Shown in pieces: positions 26,018-34,799 of a stretch of 64,000 bases of DNA. The notes beneath the pieces were generated by a model. The model did no database searches and had not been told where the DNA came from. It saw only the letters and a list, made by a program, of their open reading frames with translations. The DNA is from CAZGOM01 sp964542875. GTDB taxonomy: Bacteria; Planctomycetota; Phycisphaerae; Phycisphaerales; Phycisphaeraceae. The stretch lies in contig CAZIWA010000012.1 in NCBI GenBank assembly GCA_964542875.1, positions 10,613 through 74,612 of the forward strand, read 5' to 3'. The position numbers and the translations under genes are program-made. How positions within the stretch are numbered: position 1 is the stretch's first letter; the number at the start of each line of letters is the position of its first letter.

Positions 26018-27132
26018 TACGTGCCTTTATCCCATCTTGTGGTCAGCGCGCCAAGCAGGAAGACAGTGACGCCAACCCCGCCCACGACCAGCAAGCACCG
26101 GAATACGACCGCGGTATCCAGAAAAATCATCGCGGCACGCAGGCCTTCGTTGAGATAATAAAGCGGAAGCACCCGGGCGAAATTCTGTAAAAACACCGGC
26201 ATCATTTCAACCGGAAAGAAGCTTCCGGAGAGAAACATCATGGGAAAAAGCAGTGCGTTAGCCGCGGCGGCGGCGCTTTCAGCCTCCCTGGCGATGGGCG
26301 TAAGCATCATGCCCAGCCCCACAAAAACAAACACCTCAAGCACCACAAACAAAGGCAGCCAGAAGTTAATGGTGAGCCGAACGTCATAGACGAAATACGC
26401 CACCAGTAAAATCGACGTGGTGGAGAGAAAGCCCAGGATGATCTGGTAGAAAATATTGGTGAACATCCAGTCGATGTGCGAAATAGGCGTGGTGGCCAGT
26501 TTCCGGAGAATCCCTTTCTGCACCAATTCGGCATTTGAATTCAGCGCACCCGAAAGGCTGGATGTCATGATCGCCATCGCGATGATCCCCGGCACAAAAA
26601 ACTCAATGAACCTGTACTTGCGGTCCAGGATCGATTCTTCCCTGGAGATGAAGAACTCAGGGATCCCCGTCATCTGCTGGTTCCCCTTGGCCAAACCCGC
26701 GTTGACGAACGCCAGCTTACTGGTGAGGGATGTGGAGCTGGGATCGGTGATGAGCCGGATGTTGGCCACCTTTGAATCGTCTTCGTTGGCGATCCGGTCC
26801 ATTTGATTGTTTTGATACCCCTTAGGAATCACCACAACCAGATTCACCTTGTTTTCCCGTGCGTAGTCCTTGGCGTCCACTTCCGAGGGCACTTGGGTGA
26901 CCGAGAAAACCTTGGTTTCAGCAAAAGACTGCACCAGCTTGCGGGAGGCCTCGGTGTTGTCCAGGTCTTGAATGCGCAGGTCCAGATTCAACTGTTCGGG
27001 TTTGGTGAAGATGGCGCCAAACACCAGCACCAGGATGACGGGAAAAAGAACGGTGAAAAACATCGTGGACTTTTCACGCGAGAAGGTCTTAAGCCGGATG
27101 ATCAGGTTGGCCCAGATAATGCGAGGACTCAA
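26017..27132 (-). CDS. ABC-2 type transporter permease
   Basis: A 371-residue membrane protein. One N-terminal membrane helix (STMFFTVLFPVILVLVFGAIF) is followed by a soluble extracytoplasmic region of about 150 residues and then five further helices from FFVPGIIAMAIMTSSL onward. This is the ABC-2 (DrrB/YhgE-like) exporter permease layout. The start is a TTG that overlaps the ATPase stop as TTGA (27129-27132). With the ATPase it should form a homodimeric exporter. Its place inside the operon suggests export or flipping of the lipid made by the neighbouring enzymes. Confidence 0.88.
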   Translation of the reverse strand: MSPRIIWANLIIRLKTFSREKSTMFFTVLFPVILVLVFGAIFTKPEQLNLDLRIQDLDNTEASRKLVQSFAETKVFSVTQVPSEVDAKDYARENKVNLVVVIPKGYQNNQMDRIANEDDSKVANIRLITDPSSTSLTSKLAFVNAGLAKGNQQMTGIPEFFISREESILDRKYRFIEFFVPGIIAMAIMTSSLSGALNSNAELVQKGILRKLATTPISHIDWMFTNIFYQIILGFLSTTSILLVAYFVYDVRLTINFWLPLFVVLEVFVFVGLGMMLTPIAREAESAAAAANALLFPMMFLSGSFFPVEMMPVFLQNFARVLPLYYLNEGLRAAMIFLDTAVVFRCLLVVGGVGVTVFLLGALTTRWDKGT

Positions 27133-28094
27133 TTGCGCCCCCCTGCCGTCGTGGCATCTTTTTCCTGCTGGGCCTCGGGGCTCAGGGTTTCGCCCGTCAG
27201 GGTGAGAAACACTTCTTCAAGGTTTGGCTTGCGCACATCAAGCACCGGCAGCGGCAGGTTTCTGGCCTTGATGGCGGCCAGGATCTCGTACACCGCATCG
27301 GGACTGGTGATCTCCAGAGTGATATTCCCATCCGCCTGCTTTGGTTTAAAGCCCCCTTGTGCCAGGGCTTCAAACACTCCGGGGGCAGGCGCCTTAAGCG
27401 TGACTCCGGTGTAATTGGCTGTGCGTTCGATGATCTGGTCGGGCGAGCCGGTGGCGATGATTTTGCCTTTAGAAATAATGGCCACGGTATCAGCCAGAAG
27501 CTGGGCTTCTTCCAGATAGTGGGTGGTGAGGAAAATGGTTTTCCCCCGGGCTTTGAGGCCTTCAAGCACTTTCCAGACTTCCCGTCTGGCGTGAGGGTCA
27601 AGGCCGGTGGTGGGCTCGTCGAGAAACACGATCTGGGGGTCGTTGACGAGGGCGATGGCAATGCCCAGGCGCTGTTTCAAGCCGCCGGACAGATTTTTGA
27701 ACTGCACATCCCGCTTGCTCTGGAGGTTGGTCAGCGCCATCAGGGCGTCAATATCAGGGTTTTTGATGCCAAAAAGCGTGGCGTAATACTTGATGCTCTC
27801 GTAGACCGTGATCCGGTCGTAGGAATTAAACCCCTGGGGAAGCACGCCGATAAGTGGAATCACCTTGCGTTTATGGGTGGAGACATCCATGCCTAGGATG
27901 CTCACCTTGCCTGCCGTTGGCGTCCGGATGGTTTCGATAATCTCAACCGTTGTGCTTTTGCCGGCTCCGTTTGGGCCAAGAAAAGCAAAAAGTTCGCCTT
28001 GCCTGATGTTGAATGAAATGTTGTCCACCGCAGTAAGTGTTCCGTAACGCTTAGTGAGGTTTTGGACTTCGATGGCGTGCTGGGTGGCGGTCAT
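27129..28094 (-). CDS. ABC transporter ATP-binding protein (DrrA-like)
   Basis: A 321-residue ATPase beginning TQHAIEVQNLTKRYGTLTAV. The Walker A motif is GPNGAGKST, the Q-loop is in LPQGFNSYD, the signature is LSGGLKQRL and Walker B is IVFLDEPTTGLD, followed by an H-loop in TTHYLEEAQ. The C-terminal extension of about 80 residues resembles DrrA-type exporters of lipids and drugs. ATG 28094 was chosen; ATG 28112 and TTG 28121 in the same frame are alternatives, and none has a strong ribosome site. It follows the fusion gene by about 50 bases and overlaps the permease gene. Confidence 0.9.
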   Translation of the reverse strand: MTATQHAIEVQNLTKRYGTLTAVDNISFNIRQGELFAFLGPNGAGKSTTVEIIETIRTPTAGKVSILGMDVSTHKRKVIPLIGVLPQGFNSYDRITVYESIKYYATLFGIKNPDIDALMALTNLQSKRDVQFKNLSGGLKQRLGIAIALVNDPQIVFLDEPTTGLDPHARREVWKVLEGLKARGKTIFLTTHYLEEAQLLADTVAIISKGKIIATGSPDQIIERTANYTGVTLKAPAPGVFEALAQGGFKPKQADGNITLEITSPDAVYEILAAIKARNLPLPVLDVRKPNLEEVFLTLTGETLSPEAQQEKDATTAGGRN

Positions 28095-28146
28095 ATGGAC
28101 ACCGTATCCCATGCGGGACAATTGGGCTACCGGGGAAAACAGGGTC

Positions 28147-31100
28147 TTAGAGCCGGGCTAATTCCTCGCTCGTGGCGAGGACCGCGGCGCGGATCTGCTC
28201 AGGGCTGTGGTTGGTGGTGATAAAAAAGCGCAGGCGAGCCGCAGCTTCGGAAACGGCCGGGTGCAGAATCGGCTGAACATTCACGCCGCGATCAAACAAC
28301 GCCTGGGACAGCTTCAGGCATTTCACCGAGTTCCCCACGATGACGGGCACCACCGGAGAACCCGAAGCCAGGCCGGTGTTCAAGCCGGCGGCCTTGGCGC
28401 ACTCCAAAAAGAGCTGGGAAAGCTCACGCAGGCGCGCAACGCGCTGGGGCTGTTCCTGGATCACTTCAAGCGCGGCAAGCGCAGCGGCGGCCACCGGCGG
28501 CGAAAGCCCGACGCTGTAGATGAAACCCGGCGCGGTATAGCGCATGTACTCCACCAGTTCGGAGGAACCGGCGATGTATCCGCCGCAAGCCGAGAGGGAT
28601 TTGGAAAGCGTACCCATCCAAAGATCCACATCAGGCCGATGAACGCCAAAGTGCTCGCCAATGCCCCGACCGGTGACGCCGAGGGTGCCCAGGGAGTGGG
28701 CTTCATCCACAAGCAGGAGCGCTTTGTGTTTCTTCTTTAGCTCGATGAATTTCGGGAGGTCCGGCCAGTCGCCATCCATGGAATAAACGCCTTCGATGGC
28801 GATCAGCACGCGCCGGTAGCGATGGCGTTCATGCTCCAGGAAAGCGTCGAGGGCTTGCCAATCGTTATGGGCAAAGGCCCGGACGGTGGCGCCGGAAAGC
28901 TTGGCGCCTTGAATGATGGAGTTGTGAGCCAGCATGTCGTGGGCGATGAGGTCGCCAGGCGACAGGAGATGCCCGATCGCCGTCACGTTGGTGGCGTGGC
29001 CGGAGACAAAAGTGATGGCGGCGCTGGTGCCCAGGAACTTGGCAAGGCCACTTTCCAGGTCTTCATGAACCTGCTTATGACCGGCGACCAAGCGGCTGGC
29101 GCCGGCGCTTACGCCGTAGCGCAGGATGGCGTCAGTGGCGGCTTTGGCCACATGCGGGTCCGCCGCCATGCCGAGGTAGTCGTAGACGCAGAAGTTGACG
29201 AGCTGCCGGCCCTGGATGTTGGCGATGCCAGGCGTCGTGGAATTACCCTGATCAACCCGGAAGTACGGCACCTGCCCGGCGACGCCGATGAGCATGGCCT
29301 CCTGGCGCTTGAGTTGTGCATATTCGGGGAATTGGGCGATGTCGTAGTGCTGAGGGGGCACTTCCCGTGTGAGCGTGCCGTCCTTGGGACGGTCAACCAG
29401 GTGCCGCTGCACTGCCAGGGCAAGATCGCCCAGGGTTTGCGCCTGGGCGATGTGAGAGTCAGGCAGGTGGCCGGCGAAGGTTTTTTCCAGAACGGCCAGC
29501 AGTTCCATGCGCTTTAAGGAATCCAGACCGAGACCGGCAAGCTGGGTCTGCGCGCTGAGGCTGGCCAACGGCATGCCGGACATGGCATGCGCGTGCTGGC
29601 AGATGACTGCAAGCACGAAGTTCACCGAGGCGTCAGGCGCGACTGCGCTGGCAACGGTTTCCGAAGGCGGGTGATCAGGGGGAAGCGCAAAGGATGCGAT
29701 GGCTTTAATGTCATCAGCGATGTACGCCGCTTTGCACGCTTTGCGTTGCACTTTACCGCTGGTGGTCCGGGGAATGGAGCCCAGGCGCACCAGCAGCAGC
29801 GCGCTTAGCGCCAAGCCGTGGGCGTCAAGCACACTGGCGCGAACGGCATCCAGAACAGGGGAAAGGTCTTCGGAAGAAACCTTGCCTACTTCGTGGATCA
29901 GCACGATCCGCGGCCCGGCGGGGTCATCAATGGCAAACGCCGCACCAGCACCGGAATCCAACATCGGGTGGCTGGCGCGGGCAGTGAATTCAATGTCCTG
30001 CGGATGGTGATTCACGCCGCGGACGATGATGAGATCATCAAGCCGACCGGTGATGTAGATTTCGCCGTCGCAGTAAAACCCCAGGTCCGACGTGCGCAGG
30101 TACTGGGCATCGACAGGCCGGTCCGGGGAAGGAGCTGCCAAACGCGCACCGAAGGTGGTTTTGCTTTGAATGGGGTTTTGCCAATAGCCGTGGCCAACGG
30201 TGGACCCTGCCACCCAGACTTCGCCAACGGTGCCTGACGGGCATTCCAGATGGGTTTGCGGATCAACCACGGCAACGTGAAGGCCAGCGACGGCGCGGCC
30301 AGATGAAACGAGCTTGCGTGCTTTGGGAGCGCTGGGCTGTGTCGGGGTTGCGCGTCCGTGGGAGAGGGCTTCGTCGTCAAAATATCGGGTGGTGGCGCCG
30401 TTGAACCTGTTGGCGCCAGTGACCATGAGGGTGGCTTCCGCCATGCCGTAGCAGGGATAGAAGGCTTTGGGGTTAAAGCCTGCCGGAGCGAAGGTTTTGC
30501 AGAAGCGCTCAAGGGTGTCGGGCATGATGGGCTCTGCGCCGGTGTAGGCCAGTTCCCAGTTGGAGAGGTCGAGCGTGGCGAGTTGTTCGGGCGTCACTTT
30601 CCGGGCACACAGGTCGTATGCAAAGTTCGGCCCGCCGGAAATGGTGGCCTTGTATTTGGTGATGGCTTCGAGCCAGGCGATGGGGTTCTGAAGAAAAGTG
30701 GCCGGGGACATCAGATAGTGAGCCTGGCCCGCGATGACGGGGCCGAGAATACCCCCCACGAGGCCCATATCGTGATAGGTGGGAAGCCAGCAGACACTGG
30801 CGTCCCGCTTGATACAGACGTCAAAAGCCCGGTTGATGTCCGCCGCGTTGAACGCCAGGTTTTCATGGCTGAGCATCACACCCTTGGGCCGGTTGGTGGA
30901 ACCGGAGGTGTATTGCAGCATGGCCAGGGTGTCGGGGTTGATCTCCGGCTGCCGCCACGACTGGGCCAGGGAATCAGGAATTTCGTCAGCGGCAAGCCAC
31001 TGGACCGCAGAAGCTATTTCGTTGGATGAGCCTTCGCGCGAGGGCCGGATGTGGAGTTGATCGATCGCGGCGCGAGTGCTGAGCACAAAAGAAGCCTTGG

Positions 31101-31566
31101 CGTCGTCGCTGATGGCCCGGAAACGGTCCAGCGTGCGCTTTCTGTGGGGCATGAAAGTAGGCACGGCAACACAGCCGGCAAAAAGGCAACCAAAAAACCC
31201 GGTGATGAAGTCCAGGCCCGGCGGATAAGCCAGCATCACCCGCTGACCGGTAAGCCCCATGGCCATCAATTGTGCGGCAATGGCCCGGGCGCGAAGGTCA
31301 AACCGCTCGTAGGTCAAGGTGGCGACATCGCCGGAATTATCCTCGGCAAGACAGTAATAAGCGGGAGTTTCAGGGTGCTCGATGGCGTGCTTGCGAACAA
31401 CCGTCACCAGCGAGCTGTACCGATGAAGTGAAGAATGGTCCGGTCCGAGCGTCAACGAGTTATTTGAATTTGATGCGCCACTACCTGTTGAAACCGACTG
31501 CAAAGCCTGGGGCTGCGTCTGGATGGCGTTGGCATTGCTCATGGCGTTGGTCTGGGTGTTAGGCAC
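28147..31566 (-). CDS. Trifunctional fusion: fatty acyl-AMP ligase - acyl carrier protein - serine palmitoyltransferase-like enzyme
   Basis: A 1,139-residue protein with three domains. (1) Residues about 40-625 are a fatty acyl-AMP ligase: YTSGSTNRPKGVMLSHENL near 217-235, YGMAEATL, TSDLGFYCDGEIYITGR and VNHHPQDIE, the last typical of FAALs that load ACP rather than CoA. (2) Residues about 645-725 are an acyl carrier protein with the phosphopantetheine Ser683 in GLDSLKRMEL. (3) Residues about 770-1139 are a PLP-dependent alpha-oxoamine synthase: FCVYDYLGMA, GSAGASRLVAGH-like GVSAGASRLVAGH, DEAHSLGTLG and Lys989 in GTLSKSLSACGGY, closest in pattern to serine palmitoyltransferase. The expected chemistry is activation of a fatty acid, loading on the built-in ACP and condensation with an amino acid (serine) to a 3-oxo long-chain base. 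Start is a GTG with GGAA eight bases upstream; an ATG at 31542 is possible. Confidence 0.9.
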   Translation of the reverse strand: MPNTQTNAMSNANAIQTQPQALQSVSTGSGASNSNNSLTLGPDHSSLHRYSSLVTVVRKHAIEHPETPAYYCLAEDNSGDVATLTYERFDLRARAIAAQLMAMGLTGQRVMLAYPPGLDFITGFFGCLFAGCVAVPTFMPHRKRTLDRFRAISDDAKASFVLSTRAAIDQLHIRPSREGSSNEIASAVQWLAADEIPDSLAQSWRQPEINPDTLAMLQYTSGSTNRPKGVMLSHENLAFNAADINRAFDVCIKRDASVCWLPTYHDMGLVGGILGPVIAGQAHYLMSPATFLQNPIAWLEAITKYKATISGGPNFAYDLCARKVTPEQLATLDLSNWELAYTGAEPIMPDTLERFCKTFAPAGFNPKAFYPCYGMAEATLMVTGANRFNGATTRYFDDEALSHGRATPTQPSAPKARKLVSSGRAVAGLHVAVVDPQTHLECPSGTVGEVWVAGSTVGHGYWQNPIQSKTTFGARLAAPSPDRPVDAQYLRTSDLGFYCDGEIYITGRLDDLIIVRGVNHHPQDIEFTARASHPMLDSGAGAAFAIDDPAGPRIVLIHEVGKVSSEDLSPVLDAVRASVLDAHGLALSALLLVRLGSIPRTTSGKVQRKACKAAYIADDIKAIASFALPPDHPPSETVASAVAPDASVNFVLAVICQHAHAMSGMPLASLSAQTQLAGLGLDSLKRMELLAVLEKTFAGHLPDSHIAQAQTLGDLALAVQRHLVDRPKDGTLTREVPPQHYDIAQFPEYAQLKRQEAMLIGVAGQVPYFRVDQGNSTTPGIANIQGRQLVNFCVYDYLGMAADPHVAKAATDAILRYGVSAGASRLVAGHKQVHEDLESGLAKFLGTSAAITFVSGHATNVTAIGHLLSPGDLIAHDMLAHNSIIQGAKLSGATVRAFAHNDWQALDAFLEHERHRYRRVLIAIEGVYSMDGDWPDLPKFIELKKKHKALLLVDEAHSLGTLGVTGRGIGEHFGVHRPDVDLWMGTLSKSLSACGGYIAGSSELVEYMRYTAPGFIYSVGLSPPVAAAALAALEVIQEQPQRVARLRELSQLFLECAKAAGLNTGLASGSPVVPVIVGNSVKCLKLSQALFDRGVNVQPILHPAVSEAAARLRFFITTNHSPEQIRAAVLATSEELARL

Positions 31567-31731
31567 TAATTAGGTTCCACGCGATTCGTTTGACGCAATA
31601 GAACACTTTAAGGGGTGGAACCACGCGTCGCTGTCGCGAATCTACCACCAGAACAGTCATTATTCAGCCCGTTGGGGGCGCCGGTATTTCATCGGGCCTC
31701 CGTGACCAGTTAAACCCGGCGTTCTGCTGAT

Positions 31732-31760
31732 ATTTTAGGGAAGTGTGAAGTAGGTGGCAA
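31732..31760 (-). promoter_or_regulatory. Promoter of the sphingolipid operon
   Basis: On the minus strand TTGCCA (31760-31755) and TAAAAT (31737-31732) are separated by exactly 17 bases. Transcription would start near 31725, leaving a leader of about 160 bases before the GTG at 31566. The rest of the 292-base gap 31567-31858 shows only a GGTTCCA/TGGAACC inverted repeat near 31572-31620. Confidence 0.65.
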
Positions 31761-31858
31761 ATAAATACCCCGTCAAACAGGGAATTACAGCCCTGGCCTG
31801 AGCCCAAGAGCAGGGAAACCCCGACCACCCCCCCGGCTGAGGCCTGATATCGGCGGTA

Positions 31859-33481
31859 TCAACGAGCGATCACAGGCAAAATAAGCCGCGACGGGCACTG
31901 CACCGAGTGATGCACCATCTGGCGTGCGGACCGCATTTGCGTACCCTTGGCAAAATCCTGTCCGGTGTTGAGATTCCTGGCGAAACGTGGAAAACAACTG
32001 GAAGTGACCTCAAGCCGGATCTTGTGTCCCGGGAGAAAAACATTTGACGTGACGCCGAGCGTCACCTTGAGCCGATACACCTCCCCGGGAATGGAAGGAA
32101 CAACGCGATCCAATCCTTCCCGGAAGCTGAGCCTTGCGATGGTGTCGCAGAGAATGAACGATCGGTCATCGGGATGGACATCGCACAGCCGGACGACAAA
32201 ATCAGTGTCAGGCGCGTCAGTGGAGACATAAAGCTCGGCTTCCACAAAGCCGGTCACTTCCAACGGCTCGGACAAGGCGGGCGACGAGTAGACCAGAACG
32301 TCATCGCGCCGCTCGATGGGCGAATGATCGGTCGGCCCGGAAACCACACCAAAGGTGTTGCCGCCCATGGTGGGCACAGGGTTGGCCGGGTTGTACGTGT
32401 AGCGGTCAGATTCCGCTGCGTAAGTTGCGGCCGTGGCGAGAGCGCCATCACCAAACAGGCTGTTGGCCCGGCCGGCGCTGTTCAGGAAATAGGAGGTGGA
32501 TTTTGCGTTGGCGGGCGGCCATGACGTTTCATTGCGCCAGGTGTTGACGCCCATCGTGAAAAGCCTAATCGGCGGCTCGCGATCGATTCCGTTGTCCTCG
32601 CCCTTAAGCCAGCGGGCCATCCAGCGGGCCTCCATCTCATCAAGATTCACAATGGCCTGCGGGCCAAAATCAAGCTGACCGGTGGTCCGGGTGTTTAAGC
32701 TGTGGGCCCACGGGCCGATGATGATTTTTTGCCGCCCTTCGCCTTGCTTTTGCCTCAGGGCATTGAAGTTGCGAAACATTCCTTCGGCGTAGAGGTCGTA
32801 CCAGCCGTTCATGTGCAGTGCAGGCACGGCGATATCGTCGTGGTGCGCCTCCACGCTGTGGGCACGCCAGAGGGAATCGTAAACCCCGTGCTCCAGCCAT
32901 TGGTGGAAGTATGGAACGTGATAGCCCGCGGACCTGGGAATCTCAGCCAGGGGGAGCTGATTTAAAAGCGTGTTCCAATCCAGCGCGGCAAGGTTCTGCC
33001 CGGCCCGGCCCGCCATCGTAAAGCCCCATGAAGCGGCAAGCTGGAGCGAAAAGACACCGTTGACATAGAGGGTATCGATGAAAAGATCACGCCCCATCAC
33101 CCGGGGGGCGATGGCCTTCAACCCCTTTGGACGCGTCCATGCGGCGTTGAACTGCGTGGTGGCTGCGTAAGACCCCCCTGCCATGCCCACGCTTCCGTCT
33201 GACCACGGCTGGGCCACGATCCAGGCGATGGCGTCATGGCCGTCGGAGGCTTCATCAAAGGTGGAAAAAATGCCTGCGGAATCAAACCGGCCGCGGCAGT
33301 CCTGGGTGACAAGGGCGTATCCCTGATCCACATAGCGCACCAATGTGCCTGGGTCCGTGTTGTTGTAGGGCGTGCGCCAGAGGATGGTGGGAAATTTACG
33401 ATCACCCCTGGGAAGGCGCACGTCAGTGGAGAGCACGACGCCATCACGCATGGGAACGGGGATGTCGATTTGCTGTGGCAT
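31859..33481 (-). CDS. CocE/NonD-family alpha/beta hydrolase (X-Pro dipeptidyl-peptidase S15 type)
   Basis: A 540-residue hydrolase. The N-terminal part reads PMRDGVVLSTDVRLPRGD, VTQDCRGRFDSAG and the nucleophile elbow GGSYAATTQ with Ser104, as in CocE-type serine hydrolases. The C-terminal part is a jelly-roll (PLEVTGFVEAELYVST, GHKIRLEVTSSCFPRFARNLNTG). Members are aminopeptidases, acylases or esterases; the substrate cannot be read. No signal peptide is visible from the ATG at 33481. An ATG at 33517 would add 12 residues and reduce the gap to the upstream gene; neither start has a clear ribosome site. Confidence 0.85.
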   Translation of the reverse strand: MPQQIDIPVPMRDGVVLSTDVRLPRGDRKFPTILWRTPYNNTDPGTLVRYVDQGYALVTQDCRGRFDSAGIFSTFDEASDGHDAIAWIVAQPWSDGSVGMAGGSYAATTQFNAAWTRPKGLKAIAPRVMGRDLFIDTLYVNGVFSLQLAASWGFTMAGRAGQNLAALDWNTLLNQLPLAEIPRSAGYHVPYFHQWLEHGVYDSLWRAHSVEAHHDDIAVPALHMNGWYDLYAEGMFRNFNALRQKQGEGRQKIIIGPWAHSLNTRTTGQLDFGPQAIVNLDEMEARWMARWLKGEDNGIDREPPIRLFTMGVNTWRNETSWPPANAKSTSYFLNSAGRANSLFGDGALATAATYAAESDRYTYNPANPVPTMGGNTFGVVSGPTDHSPIERRDDVLVYSSPALSEPLEVTGFVEAELYVSTDAPDTDFVVRLCDVHPDDRSFILCDTIARLSFREGLDRVVPSIPGEVYRLKVTLGVTSNVFLPGHKIRLEVTSSCFPRFARNLNTGQDFAKGTQMRSARQMVHHSVQCPSRLILPVIAR

Positions 33482-33533
33482 ATGTTGTTTCAATAACGGG
33501 CCCAAGGACACGACCATCAAATTCACAGGAAGA

Positions 33534-34748
33534 TCAGCCGTTGTATTCAACCATGTAAACGCCGTGCCTGGGCGTGGGCCAGCCGGCATTAAAGAGAATG
33601 CCCGAGGAATCCGGCAACATCGAAGGCTGCGGGAAGGGTTCGACGTTGTTCCCCAGTGAAGTGGTGGCCGGATACTGGCAAAGAATGCGTTCGTTCCAAC
33701 CGTCTTTAAGCTTGGCGATATCGACGAGGTAGAGGTAATCAAACCCATTTCCGCCTGCGGAGATGATGTACCTGGAATCGTTGGTCACCTGCATGTGGCA
33801 GCCCCAGCGGCCGGGCGGATAGAAGGCGGCGAAGTCTTCACCGGTGCGCCAGTTGAGGGCGGACAAAACCCAGCGGATTTTGAAGTGATCAAAAGACGGG
33901 CTGTACACCTGCTCCGTGGTGAGCGGGTCGGGATTCAAGTAGCTGACGATGTATTTGGCATCGGGGCTCCAGACATAGTGGTCGCGAACGCCATACGTGG
34001 AACCGGGGCGCATGGCCTGGGCGTTGAGCTTTGCGGGCTCATGCACGGAGCCATCGAGGGTCATGATGTGGATGGCCTGGTCGACCTCGCGCATGGGGGA
34101 AGGCCAGCGGTCGTATGCGAAAAGATTGGCGTCCGTGGGGCAGCTTTGCATGTGGTTGCAGAAGAAGGCTTGAGCATCAAAAAGCTCTTTAGGCGGCTGA
34201 TTGGGACGCAGCAGCCAGAGCTTGGACTGCACGAATTCGGTGTAATTCTTCCCAATGACATGGGAGACGAAAGCGCCTGAGCCGTCGGAGAGCTTTTGCA
34301 GCCCTGACAGCCGCCAACCTTCAGGGACGGCGAGGGTGGCGAGGTCTTTGCCGGTGCGCATGTCCCACAGGACGGAGACCGGCCCCGTCGGCGTGGTCCG
34401 GATAAAAAGCGCGGTCTTGGTGATGTCGGAAACTTCGTAGACGTTTGCGCCTTCGGGGAAGGGTGAATCAAGCTGACCGGTGGTGAGGTCGAGCACGTAG
34501 GTCTTGATGCCGCCGCCGCCTGCATAGGCATTGGTGCCGGTGCGCAGGAGGAGCTTGGAGCCGCCATCCAGAAAGCCGTTGAACTGGTGATAGAGGGTGT
34601 GGAGCTCACCGGGCTTAAAGACCGGTTCCTTCGGGGTGATGTGAAGGACACGCGCGCCGGTTTTGGGGTCGGTCCAGCCGGAAAAGATTTTGGAGGCCCT
34701 GGCAAAGACGGTGTCGGTTTTGGTCGTCGAAGGCGCTATGGTGTTCAT
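33534..34748 (-). CDS. Oligogalacturonate lyase (PL22)-like beta-propeller protein
   Basis: A 404-residue soluble protein with seven-bladed propeller features. It includes HITPKEPVFKPG, YHQFNGFLDGGSKLLLR, QAFFCNHMQSCPTDANLFAYD, DHYVWSPDAKYIVSY and CHMQVTNDSRYIISAGGNG. The repeated His-x-Gln and WSPD patterns and the overall order resemble PL22 oligogalacturonide lyases, which cleave pectin oligomers in the cytoplasm. The match is by pattern only and the metal ligands were not verified. It precedes the CocE-like gene on the same strand by about 50 bases and is divergent from the epimerase at 34800. Confidence 0.65.
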   Translation of the reverse strand: MNTIAPSTTKTDTVFARASKIFSGWTDPKTGARVLHITPKEPVFKPGELHTLYHQFNGFLDGGSKLLLRTGTNAYAGGGGIKTYVLDLTTGQLDSPFPEGANVYEVSDITKTALFIRTTPTGPVSVLWDMRTGKDLATLAVPEGWRLSGLQKLSDGSGAFVSHVIGKNYTEFVQSKLWLLRPNQPPKELFDAQAFFCNHMQSCPTDANLFAYDRWPSPMREVDQAIHIMTLDGSVHEPAKLNAQAMRPGSTYGVRDHYVWSPDAKYIVSYLNPDPLTTEQVYSPSFDHFKIRWVLSALNWRTGEDFAAFYPPGRWGCHMQVTNDSRYIISAGGNGFDYLYLVDIAKLKDGWNERILCQYPATTSLGNNVEPFPQPSMLPDSSGILFNAGWPTPRHGVYMVEYNG

Positions 34749-34799
34749 CCGGGTATTTTAAGAATGTTTTCCTGGCACGACACACAACCGAAGGCAAAT

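Noticed and set aside
31795..31844. Imperfect inverted repeat GGCCTGAGCC / GGCTGAGGCC after the CocE-like gene, considered as a terminator
   Set aside because: The loop is about 30 bases, one pair is mismatched and no T tract follows.
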